Assembly (NCBI RefSeq): GCF_000143415.4
Contig: NW_003314262.1
Coordinates: forward strand, 297,255 to 361,254
Direction: 5' to 3'
Length of the DNA: 64,000 bases
Source: Selaginella moellendorffii
Taxonomy: Eukaryota > Streptophyta > Lycopodiopsida > Selaginellales > Selaginellaceae
Both the position numbers and the translations under genes were made by a program. This document shows positions 33,675 through 43,835 of this stretch, one piece after another (the stretch's first letter is position 1; each line of letters starts with the position of its first letter). Under the pieces are notes generated by a model that was not told the origin of the DNA, ran no database searches, and worked only from the letters and a program-made list of their open reading frames with translations.

Positions 33675-34234
33675 CAATCCCCCTCCTCGGGTTAAACTAA
33701 ACTTAAAGTTCAGCTACACTCCCCACAAGCACAAGTAGCCAAGCACACCAAGCCTCCAAATTCTTAACATCCCTTGGTACAACAAGACTTGTTCATGGGA
33801 CCCTCTAAATCCCAAGCCTTGGGTGCATCACTAGCTTCGGGACACCAGGGGGAAACACTGTGGCCTAATGGCTCGGTGTGGGTACTCCTACTCCCCCTCT
33901 TCCATCCCAAAGGAAAGGCTTAAGCCCTTAAAAAGGGTGAGGACCAATGAGCCACAAGGTACTCAAGTGGGGCACAACTCCACAAGAGCCGGGAGCACCG
34001 CAGTCGGTTTCCCTTTAGGGAGCGAGAGCTGCTCTTGAGCACTTCCTAGGGTGGCCCCTCCGGCACCACCCAAGTCCATGCTCACTCCCACCCAAGGCCC
34101 CTCAGCCCCAGTCTCAACTTAAGTCAGTCTGGAAGCACCACTAGAGAGTTCCTTCAAGACTGATTCCTGGACCTCACTATCCCACTATACTTTTGGAACC
34201 CCCCACAGCCCCCCCCCTGGGAGACACACGCTTT

Positions 34235-34520
34235 GGGCTTGGTCTCGGACTTGATCTCAGACTCGATCTCGGACCCGACCTCGGACTCGGTCTCAGACTC
34301 AATCTTGGACTTGACCTCGGACCCAATCTCGGACTCGACCTCGGACTCAACTTTGGACTTGGTCTTAGACCCGATCTCAGATCTCAGACTCTGTCTCGAA
34401 CTCAATCTCGAACTCGGCCTCGAACTTGGCCTCGGAGTCGACCTTGGACTCGATCCCGGACTCTGTGTTGAACTCGGTCTTAGAGTCGGTCTCAGACTCG
34501 ATCTCAGACTCGGTTCCATC
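34235..34520. repeat. TCGGAC minisatellite in LTR copy A
   Basis: Irregular tandem of CTCGGACTCGAT and CTCGGACCCGAC units inside the chromovirus LTR. It encodes spurious SDSISDPTSD-type frames on one strand and Arg/Glu/Ser frames on the other. The same tract occurs at 36950-37250 and 43330-43620. Confidence 0.8.
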
Positions 34521-34732
34521 TGATGAACTTTTTATCATTTTGGTTGTGCTTTCGGGGATCCTTTAGCCTATGACAACTCGGGGAGTTAGTTCCTTACAAC
34601 TCCACCACCCATAGAAGAAGTTCGATGGCCATGTCTCTCTTTAATCCTATGACTTGTTGACCATGTCTCCGGAGGCATCCCCCCACTTAGCGGTGTGCCT
34701 AAGTTAGCCTCTCCAACCAAGAGCCCATTTTG

Positions 34733-35966
34733 ATCCCTATTTATGGAAAGTGTCTAGATTTGCTTATTTGGCATATCTACGGAATGTAAAGATTGTTTTG
34801 AACACAATGGTGTTTATCTTATGTCTAAATTCGCAATCTAAGAACGTTCCATATTTAGTAAATTTCGAGCTTGTTCTAGAGATTAACTTTTGGCACTAAA
34901 GGAGGCTTGGGATGAAAGCCCAAAGCGTGTGGGAAGGGGGGAGGGGGGCTATACGGGGTTCCAAATGTATAGTAAGGATAGTGGATAGGTCAAACATGGC
35001 CAACCAACCTGAGGCATAATTTAGCTCTCACTTATGTGCTTGTCCTTGTTTTACGTCTGGATTGGGTCTAAGCCCAAGTTCCATACCATGCTAGTTGGTG
35101 GAGTACCCATATCCTCACATTAGGCCACCGGTATGCTAAAATAGTGCCAAACTTGGCTCCGTTTTGCATGCTGGTCCTAGCATTGGAATGCTAGATGCTC
35201 TAGGACTATTCGAAGTCGCTCTGTGCTCCCAATCTTTCGCTCCTTAGGCTTTATGCTTGGGAGTTGCTCTGTGCTCTGGTTCCATCACTCCTTAGCTTCG
35301 TGCTTAGAAGTTTGGCTTTGTTCTTTTGTTTAGTGGCCCAAGGCCCTGAAACTCGGGTTCCACACCACTGTTCTTTGGACACATGGCATGTGGCACATGG
35401 TATGTGTCATGTGGCATATGAGGGGTTCTAAATATATAGTAGGGATAATGGGTAGGTCAAGCATGGCTGACCAACCTGAGGCATAATCTAGCTCCCGCTT
35501 GCGTGCCTGTCCTTGTTTTATGTCTGGGTCTAAGCCCAAGTTCCATACCATACTAGTTGGTGGAGTACCTATATCCTCACATTAGGCCACTGGTATGCTA
35601 AAATAGTGCCAGACTCTGTTTGGCTCTATTTTGCGTGCTGGTCTTAGCATTGGAATGCTAGATGCTCTAGGACTGTTCAAAGTCACTTCGTATTTCTGTC
35701 CTATCGCTCCTTGGGCTTTATGCTCGAGAGTTGCTCTGTGCTCCAGTTCCATTACTCCTTGGCTTCGTGCTTAGAAGTTTGGCTTTGTTCTTTCGTTTTA
35801 TGGCCCAAGGCCCTGAAACTTGGGTTCTGCACCATTGTCCTTTGGACACATGGCATGTGGCATGTGGTATGTGTCACGTGGCATATGAAGGGTTTAGGTT
35901 CCACTTCATGGTGTTATCCTATAATAAATCACCATAGGATAAAGGGTAAAAACCACATACGCTACA
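34733..35966 (+). repeat. LTR fragments of LARD/gypsy family, internally duplicated
   Basis: Matches 19310-19747 from the CTATTTATGG block through GGTTCCAAATGTATA to the final CTACA. A roughly 450-bp part (TATAGTAGGGATA-TGGGTAGG, TTCCATACCAT-CTAGTTGGTGGAGTACC, CCTCACATTAGGCCAC) occurs twice in tandem, near 34970-35330 and 35430-35810. No coding sequence. Confidence 0.6.
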
Positions 35967-36410
35967 CCAAGAGCCAAAAAAATTGATAAGCAATGTAGGA
36001 GGGCCATAGACCCATAGCAAGCAACATTTTTTGTCACCTACTGTCCATGGCTTGTGCCCTAGCATTTCTTTGGTCTCCTAAATCTATGCCCATAAATTCA
36101 AATGGTAAACACTCACTAGAGAACTAAGTGTTAGTAGCAGACTAGATCAATCAATTTCCCACGACACTTAGGCTGTTGGATAGCCATGGCACTCCACTTG
36201 GCGCTTCACTGCTCTAGAGTGTTGGCCATAGTGTTCCACTATTAGTCCAACCTTAGGGAAAGAAGTGAGAACTTTTGGAAAAAGGATGGCTAAGACAACA
36301 TATGCATGAGCCAAACATGGCAAACTCAATATGCCCATCCACAAACCCTGGAGCTCTTGGTCTCCATCTTGGGTGGCTGCTAACACCACAAACATCCTCA
36401 TACTTCGGGT
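35967..36410. other. Unassigned stretch between LTR fragments
   Basis: About 440 bp with no repeat partner that I can see in the window and no gene. It truncates the left side of the chromovirus LTR that follows. Confidence 0.3.
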
Positions 36411-37325
36411 AAGCAGCCAAGCACACCAAGCCTCCAGATTCCTAACACCCCTTGGTACCACAAGACTTGATCATGGGACCCTCTAAATCCCAAGCCTTGA
36501 GTGCAGCACTTGCTTCGGGACGTCGGGGCGAAACACCGTGGCCTAACGGCCCGGTATGGGTACCTCTACCCCCCCTTTTCCATCCCGAAGGGAAGGCCCA
36601 AGCCCCCAGAAGGGCGAGGACCAATGAGCCACAAGGTACTCAAGTGGGGCACCACTCCACCTGAGCCGGGAGCACCGCAGTCGGTTTCCCTTTCGGGAGT
36701 GGGAGCTGCTCTTGAGCACTTCCTTGGATGGCCCCTCCGGCACCAGCCAAGTCCATGCTCACTCCCACCCAAGGCCCCTCGGTCCCAGTCTCAACCTCAA
36801 GTCGGTTTGGAAGCCCAACTGGAGAGTCCCTTCAAAACTGGTTCCTGGACCTCCCTATCCCTACTATACTTTTGGAACCCCCTGCAGCCCCCCCCCCCCC
36901 TGGGAGACGCATGCTTTGGGCTTTCACCCCTTGACCCGTATTAGTATTTGGACTTAGTCTCTGGCTCGATCTCGGACCCGATTTCGGATCCGACTTCGGA
37001 TTCGGTCTCGGACTTGATTTCGGACTCGATCTCGGACCCGATCTCGGACCCGACCTCGGACTCGACCTCGGACTCGGTCTCGGACTCGGTCTCGGACCCG
37101 ATTTCGGATCTCGGACTCCGTCTCGAACTCGGTCTCGAACTCGGACTCGAACTCGGTCCCCGAGTCGGTCTCGGACTCGATTCCGGACTCTATCTCGAAC
37201 TCGGTCCTAGAGTCGGTCTTGGACTCGATCCTCGACTTGGTCCCATCCGATGAACTCTTTGTCATTTCGGTCAAGCTTTTGGGGATCCTTTAGCCTACGA
37301 CATCTCGGGGAGTCGGTTCCTTACA
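36411..37325 (-). repeat. 3' LTR of chromovirus, left-truncated
   Basis: Matches 42787-43696 from AAGCAGCCAAGCACACC to GTCGGTTCCTTACA. The first roughly 240 bp, present in the other LTR, are missing. Holds a C run (36890-36900) and the TCGGAC tract at 36950-37250. Confidence 0.85.
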
Positions 37326-37728
37326 ACTCCACCACCCATAGAAGAAGTTCGATGCCCACATCGAACGTCTCGTTTTATCCTATGACTTGTTGACCATGTC
37401 TCCGAGGGCATCCCCCCACTTAGCGGTGTGCCTAAGTTAGCCTCCCCAGCCAAGAGCCCATGACAACGGAATATAGGTGTCCCTATACTCCTCACCTCAC
37501 CACGCCCTAGTATGGGGTCGAGACTTGAACCCAGCCTTGCTTTACTAGGGGGTTGGGACTCGAACCCAACCTCCGTAGAATACGTCTACGGATTCGACAT
37601 CCCCGCGGGGAGTCGGGCGTAGTGCCCTACGCCTGGTCGACCTATCCAACCCATGCTAATTAGCTTACCTTTGGCGCGCCTTCGGGTCCCAACATATTGC
37701 ACTTGCTCAACTTTGCAAATTGATATTT

Positions 37729-38739
37729 TTAATTGAATTTTGCATAAGTACATAGAGTTCTGCCTTGCAGAAATTCCTCCACTAGATCTCGAGCGTTCGC
37801 TAGGTTCTCCTCCGGTTCCCATGTTGCTTCGTAGTGTGGAAATCCTCTCCACTTCACATGGAACTCTCTCACCTCGCGTCCTTGTCGCTTGCTCTTGCGC
37901 GCATTGAGGATGGCCTCGACTTCGTATTCCTCTTCCCCTTGGATAACCTCAGGTAGAGGTCTCACTTGGTCCTTGCGAAGCGGATCCTCAAAGTACGGCT
38001 TGAGTAAGTTCACGTGGAACACTGGGTGCATCTTCCCCATCTCTCGAGGAAGTCGGAGTCGCTAAGCCACTTTACCGATTCGTGCCTCAATCTCGTAAGG
38101 CCCCGCGAACCTGCTTAAGGAACTCAAGATCAATTCATTTACAGGAATACATGCATCTTTACCTTTGGGTCAACTTTCGGCTGATCCCACTTGGTAGTCT
38201 GAGGTTCTTGGTGTTCAGCCACACCTTCTCCCCAGCTTGGAACTCTACATCCCGACGCTTCTAGTTCGCGTATTTGGTTTGCCTTTGTTGAGCCTGTTCC
38301 AAGGAATCCCTCACTAGATTCCAAATACTGAGTCTTTCCGCCGTGAATGCCTCCACTGCGGGCAACTCTCCATGATACTCGGCCATGCCGAGTTCCACAG
38401 GACCTTCAATAGCTCGCCCATTGATGACTTCCCATGGACTCACGGGGTGAGTTGTTATAACACATTTCTGCAAGTCCCAAATGACTTACCCAATCGGTCT
38501 GGTCTCCCGAGACATAGCATCGCAAATAATCCTCCAGCTGCCTATTCACCCTTTTCGTTTGTCCGTCTGTCAAGAAGTGTTAGTGCCAACAACTTGACTT
38601 AATACCCCATACCTGTCTATGGGTGATAGGTTGTGCTGAATTTCAACTTGGTGCGATACTGTTCGAGGAGAGTCCTCCAGAACCTACTGGTGAAGATCTT
38701 ATCTCGATCTGAGATGATCTCTTCTGGTCTTCCCCGCAC
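37729..38739 (-). pseudogene. Integrase C-terminal part and chromodomain
   Basis: After the TGA at 38740-38742 the frame continues with RPEEIISDRDKIFTSRFW and a YHP box. It is then broken by an insertion containing two stops. Later fragments include VSPWEVINGR. The C-terminus (38040-37729) has PVFHVNLLKPY and then a chromodomain: EYEVEAILNARKSKRQG, EFHVKWRGFPHYEATWEPEE. Chromodomains direct integration to histone-marked chromatin and define this element as a chromovirus. Confidence 0.88.
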
Positions 38740-40797
38740 TCAAACCACTTGCTCGAAGAACAGCTTCGCCACACCTTCCGCATCCACTTCTATTGTGGTG
38801 GGTATGAAATGTGCCATTTTTGAAAATCGGTCCACCACCACGAATATCGCATCAAACCCCTCGCTTGGGGGGAGTCCCGTGATGAAGTCCATCGTAAGAC
38901 ATTTCCACGGGCGATCTGGAATTGGGATGCTTTGCAACAAGCCCCCACTAGCCTTAGTCACGGCTTTTACCTGCTGACATGTTGGACATGTCTTTACATA
39001 GTCTTGGACGTCCTTAGCCATATCTGGCCAATGGTACTTCCTTTTGAGTAAGCCCATCGTCTTGGGCACTCCACCGTGTCCCGCAAGAGGTCCGTCATGA
39101 CACTCTTCTAAGGCCACCTTCCTTAGTTCCCCTTCTGGAACATACACCCTCGTTTGCTTGTAATAAATGAGTCCGTTGCGTTCCGCATAGCCCGTTTTCT
39201 CTTCCGTTGGCAGCTCACCTCTCTGGTGAGCTTCCCGCGCCTCTAGATTCCTCAGCAACACTTCCTGTGCTAGACCATCGTTCTCATATGCTGTCCGCAC
39301 ATCGTCCCAGAAGGTTGTTGTTGCGCTGGATATTGCCAACCTCAAGCTCGCTTTTCGACTTAGCGCATCCGCCACGATGTTGCTCTTCCCAGGCTTGTAC
39401 AGAATTTCGCAATCAAACTCGGCCAAGGCGTTGGCCCACCGACCTTGTTTCCCTCTTAGGTCGGGCTGTGACAAGAAGTGTTTTGTTGCCACATTGTCCG
39501 TGTAAACCTTGAAGTGTCTCCCAAGGTAGTGTCGCCACTCCTTGAGCGCCTTGACCACCGCAAACAATTCCTTCTCGTGGGCAGGCCACTTCCGTTGAGC
39601 CTTGTCCAGCTTCTTCAAGAAGAACGCTACCGGATGGTTGTCTTGCTTCAAAACTGCGCCCAACGCAAAGTCCGAAGCATCCGTTTCTACCTCAAAGTCC
39701 TTACCAAAGTCTGGTAATGCCAATACGGGAGCCTTCCTCAACTTCCCTTTGAGGTGGACGAATGCCACCTCGCATTCCGCTGTCCACACCATCTTCCCTT
39801 TTCCTGTTTGGTCCGTTAAGGGTAGGGCTACTCTCGAATAGTGTCTGATAAACTTTCGATAGTAGTTGCATAGCCCCAGGAATGCCCTCAACTCGTGTAC
39901 ATTGGATAGTCGCTCCCATTCCTGGATCACTTGGACCTTCTCCGGGTCCACCTTGAGCCCGTCCTGGCCCACCACATGCCCGAGAAACTTTACCTCTTGT
40001 TGAGCAAAGTCACATTTGCTCTCTTTAGCATACAGCTTGTGTTCCCTTAGTTTCTCAAACACCTTCGCCAAGTGTTCGGCATGCTCCTCTAGCGTCTTGC
40101 TATAGATCAGGATGTCGTCGATATAGACGACCACGAAGTGATCCAGATAGGGTACAAAGACGTGGTTCATTAGCGCCGAAAACATTGCCGGCGCATTACA
40201 TAGCCCGAAGGGCATCACCAGAAACTCAAAGCTTCCATATCTCGTTCGACAGGTTGTCTTCTCGACATCTTCCTCGGCTACCCTGATCTGGTAGTATCCT
40301 GACCTTAGGTCAATCCTTGAGAAGTATTTTGCCTTTCCCAACCTATCGAACAGGTCCTCAATCCTTGGCAAAGGGTACTTGTTCTTCTTTGTATACTTGT
40401 TGAGCAAGCGGTAGTCTATGCACATGCGCATAGATCCATCTTTCTTTTTCACAAATAACACCGGCGCCCCATATGGCGACTTGCTCAACCTAACATACCC
40501 TTTGTCCACCAACTCCTCTAGTTGGCACTTGAGCTCCTTGAGTTCTTTTTCGTTCAAACGATAAGGGGGACGAACCACTGCCTCAGCACCCTCGACCAGC
40601 TCAATCTTATGTTCTATCGGTCGTGCTGGGGGTAGCCCCGCCGGTAGCTCCTCCGGCATGGTATCCTGGAATTGGTCCAACACCCGTTGGATCACTAAAG
40701 GTACTTCTTCCATTCCTGTCTTTTTGTCACTCTTCACCGAGAGTAAGCACAAAAAGGCCGCCTTAGTTCCTTTAGTGAGTTGTCCTCTCGTGGACAC
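38740..40797 (-). pseudogene. pol: Pol: reverse transcriptase, RNase H, integrase N-terminus
   Basis: A 685-codon open segment. RT has [44 protein letters not shown] and [12 protein letters not shown], the YIDD catalytic box. RNase H starts [13 protein letters not shown] and ends [10 protein letters not shown]. Integrase starts with the HHCC zinc module (ending CPTCQQVK) and reaches [13 protein letters not shown] and [16 protein letters not shown]. All catalytic residues visible here are kept. The segment shares its frame with Gag upstream across a TAA, and it ends at TGA where CGA (Arg) would be expected. Confidence 0.92.
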
Positions 40798-40845
40798 CAG
40801 GTTTAAGCAGGAATCTTTGGCCTTGCTTTGCCCTACCTTTAGATC

Positions 40846-42486
40846 TTAGGCCTCCACCCTAGATCTTCTTCCTTGGGCATTCGCCAGTACCACAAGGTTT
40901 CTACCTTGTCCATGCAGGGCTACCACGAATCGATTGAACCAGTCCATTCCGAAGATCACGTCAAATCCCGCCATGTCCAACACGGTGAAGTCCATGTCCA
41001 CCTTCCAAGTCCCCACTTCGACTCTCGCTTGTCGAAGTACCTCATCGGTGCTTTGGCTACCTTGAACAAACTCTATAGTCCTTGGTTCGCCTAGCCGCTG
41101 CACCGTTAGTCCGGCTTGCCGGACTATGTCTGCAGCCACAAAATTATCCGAAGCACCCGTGTCAATAAGGATTTTAACAAAGCTACCTCCGAGCTTCCCT
41201 CGGAGGGCTAGTAGATGTCGCGAACGACTCTCTACCAAAGTTGCTCGTGTAATGAGTAACTTTGAGTTAGGGACTGGATCACATACCTCTGTTTGGACTT
41301 CACCCGACTTGATGGCCATATTGGCTCTGGCCTTCTTCGGGTAGGGACATTCCCTCGAGAAGTGTCCCGCTTCACCGCAGTTGTAGCATGCGTTGTTTCC
41401 CACGCTGCTATATGACTTGACCTTCTTATCCGTGGGTTTGTCTCTTTTCGCCTGACTCCCCCACGTACTCGCTCGCTGGCCACCGGATCTGCCTTTCCGG
41501 AACCCCGAGGACTCATTCTTAGAGAAACTCTTCTTGAATTTCCCTCTGCTAAACGTTCCCCTTGGTTTGGCCCCTTTGCTAAACGTGGATCCCGACCCCG
41601 TCGTGTTCCCTTTTCGCAGGTTATCGTTGAAATGCACCTTGATGGCTGCATCCAACACTTCTTTGTAGTTGGTCGGGTTCCACCGCATTACTTCGCCGCG
41701 AGCCCAGGTTTGCAAACCTGATATGAAGGCATGGAACGCATCCATATCCCCCATGTCCGTGACAAGTATCCTCTTTGCCATAAACCCATTCACATACTCC
41801 TGAATGGTTCCGGTCTACTTCAGCCTACTCCGCTCGTCCCTTAGATGCAGAGTAGCATTCGGAGGAACGTAAGTTGCGCGGATCCTCGCCTTCATCATTT
41901 CCCAAGTGGCCACCGGTCCTTCGTTGGCCTTTGTTGTTCTCCACCAAGACTTGGCATTATCTGCCAAGTATGGTTTTGCACAAGGGACCTTCTCCGAGCT
42001 TGGTAATCGCAGCGCTCGGAAGTAGTCCTCCATATCGTAAAACCAATCCTCCACCACCTTATAGTCGTTCACTCCCTTGAAGACCGGTGGGGGCTTTGGT
42101 TTGTACTTGGGAACTGCCTGAGGGACTGATTCCACTTCGGTCTGTTCGACCTTGTTTGGTTTTGCCTCAGTCCCTGCCGAAGGGTCCGCACCTTCTGCGC
42201 TGCCAACATCCGCAGTCTTTCGCTTTTTCTTCCGCTTCTCGTCACGCTTTAGCTTGCATACGAGAGTCTCTAGCAGGGCATTGGTCTGTGCCAATTGTCC
42301 TTCTAGAACATCCAATCGAGCCTTGGACGACCGAACCTCACCACCAGACTCCTGTTTGGAAGTTGCCTCACTGGAGTCCTCCTCATGCAAGGATTCCTCA
42401 TCCATCGCCTCCTGTTCGATCGGAGGCTCCAGCTCTGGAGGAGGTTCCGTCTCTGCCTGGGTTCGCTTACGTCCTGCCCTTGCCAT
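40846..42486 (-). pseudogene. gag: Gag and protease of chromovirus
   Basis: Starts MARAGRKRTQAETEPPPELE at 42486. Capsid-like helices include VVEDWFYDMEDYFRALRL. A TAG at 41815-41817 (Gln expected) lies in an otherwise continuous frame. CYNCGEAGHFSRECPYPKK is the zinc knuckle, and ILIDTGASDNFVAADIV is the protease D-T-G site. The frame ends at TAA 40846-40848, and pol continues in register. Confidence 0.9.
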
Positions 42487-42530
42487 CTCCCAGCAATCCG
42501 CCTCTATCCTTCACTAGAACTGAGGAAGAG

Positions 42531-42543
42531 GCTCCGATACCAA
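42531..42543 (-). promoter_or_regulatory. Primer binding site of chromovirus
   Basis: Reverse complement reads TGGTATCGGAGC, an initiator-Met tRNA type site with one mismatch, two bases inside the right LTR. It confirms minus orientation. Confidence 0.8.
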
Positions 42544-42545
42544 AT

Positions 42546-43696
42546 TGTAAGCCACAAATTTTTCCTTTTCAATTTGCCAGCTTACCTCGCCTATCCGACC
42601 AACTCTGCCTTGGCTTGTGCTAAGTTCCCTCGCCAAGGTTCTCGCCTATGGTACCAGCTCCTACTTGGTTTCAGCTACTTACTGCACGAGCAACGGAGTG
42701 TTAGCCATCCATCTACGGATACCCAAATCTCTCCCAATCCCCCTCCCCGGGTTAGACTGGACTTAAGGTTCGGCTACACTCCCTGCAGGCACAAGCAGCC
42801 AAGCACACCAAGCCTCCAGATTCCTAACACCCCTTGGTACCACAAGACTTGATCATGGGACCCTCTAAATCCCAAGCCTTGAGTGTAGCACTTGCTTCGG
42901 GACGTCGGGGCGAAACACTGTGGCCTAACGGCCCGGTATGGGTACCTCTACCCCCCCTCTTCCATCCCGAAGGGAAGGCCCAAGCCCCCGGAAGGGCGAG
43001 GACCAATGAGCCACAAGGTACTCAAGTGGGGCACCACTCCACCTGAGCCGGGAGCACCGCAGTCGGTTTCCCTTTCGGGAGTGGGAGCTGCTCTTGAGCA
43101 CTTCCTTGGATGGCCCCTCCGGCACCAGCCAAGTCCATGCTCACTCCCACCCAAGGCCCCTCGGTCCCAGTCTCAACCTCAAGTCGGTTTGGAAGCCCAA
43201 CTGGAGAGTCCCTTCAAAACTGGTTCCTGGACCTCACTATCCCTACTATACTTTTGGAACCCCCTGCAGCCCCCCCCCCCCCCCTGGGAGACGCACGCTT
43301 TGGGCTTTCACCCCTTGACCCGTATTAGTATTTGGACTTAGTCTCTGGCTCGATCTCGGACCCGATTTCGGATCTGACTTCGGATTCGGTCTCGGACTTG
43401 ATTTCGGACTCGATCTCGGACCCGATCTCGGACCCGACCTCGGACTCGACCTCGGACTCGGTCTCGGACCCAATTTCGGATCTCGGACTCCGTCTCGAAC
43501 TCGGTCTCGAACTCGGACTCGAACTCGGTCCCCGAGTCGGTCTCAGACTCGATTCTGGACTCTATCTCGAACTCGGTCCTAGAGTCGGTCTTGGACTCGA
43601 TCCTCGACTTGGTCCCATCCGATGAACTCTTTGTCATTTCGGTCAAGCTTTTGGGATCGTTTAGCCTACGACATCTCGGGGAGTCGGTTCCTTACA
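42546..43696 (-). repeat. 5' LTR of chromovirus, carrying the empty target site
   Basis: TGTAAGCCACAAA to GTCGGTTCCTTACA, 1,151 bp. It holds one uninterrupted CTCTCCCAATCCCCCTCC at 42728-42745, the pre-insertion state of the site used by the 13.1-kb transposon in LTR copy A. A C run lies at about 43270-43284 and the TCGGAC minisatellite at 43330-43620. Confidence 0.9.
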
Positions 43697-43835
43697 TCCA
43701 CCAGCTAGCATGGAATGGAACTTGGGCTTAGACCCAAGCCGGACGCAGAACAAGGATAGGCACGCAAGCGAGAGCTAGACTATGCCTCAGGTTGGTCGGC
43801 CATGCCCGACCTACCCACTATCCCTACTATACATT
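43697..43835 (-). repeat. Inverted LTR scrap fused to LARD interior
   Basis: CCAGCTAGCATGG to CCCACTATCCCTACTATACATTTGG reproduces, reversed, an inner LTR segment also seen at 14270-14410. At the shared ATTTGG it switches into the primer-site side of the LARD interior (TATCAAAGATAGAGTC). The switch point looks like microhomology-mediated joining. Confidence 0.55.

Larger units (their letters stand above)
20353..34598 (-). repeat. Chromovirus LTR (copy A), split by the giant transposon
   Basis: The two halves 20353-20554 and 33675-34598 together match the full LTR at 42546-43696: TGTAAGCC start, GCACGAGCAACGGAG, the proline-codon-like CCCCTC tract, the TCGGAC repeat, and the GTTCCTTACA end. 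The 13.1-kb transposon sits between them. About 130 bp of adjoining element interior follows (34599-34732) and matches 37326-37460, after which another LTR fragment begins. Confidence 0.85.
36411..43696 (-). mobile_element. Chromovirus (Ty3/gypsy), nearly full length
   Basis: The minus-strand element has its 5' LTR on the right (42546-43696) and a left-truncated 3' LTR (36411-37325). The primer site, polyprotein and chromodomain are present in the expected order. The polyprotein is close to intact: stops at 41815-41817 (TAG), 40846-40848 (TAA) and 38740-38742 (TGA), plus a roughly 50-bp insertion near 38570-38625. Shared substitutions between its LTRs are few, so it is much younger than the relics at 12-19 kb. 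LTR copy A at 20353-34598 belongs to the same family. Confidence 0.9.

Noticed and set aside
34154-34523. Ser/Asp and Arg/Glu repeat proteins in the LTRs
   Set aside because: These are six-base minisatellite translations in a non-coding LTR; the same occurs at 36948-37274 and 43332-43646.
35370-35890. Extra dyad copies in an LTR (ACATGGCATGTGGCACATGG-type strings)
   Set aside because: They share ATGGCATGTGG but lack the paired CAYGCCAT arm and symmetric centre, and they recur as part of the LTR family at 19640.
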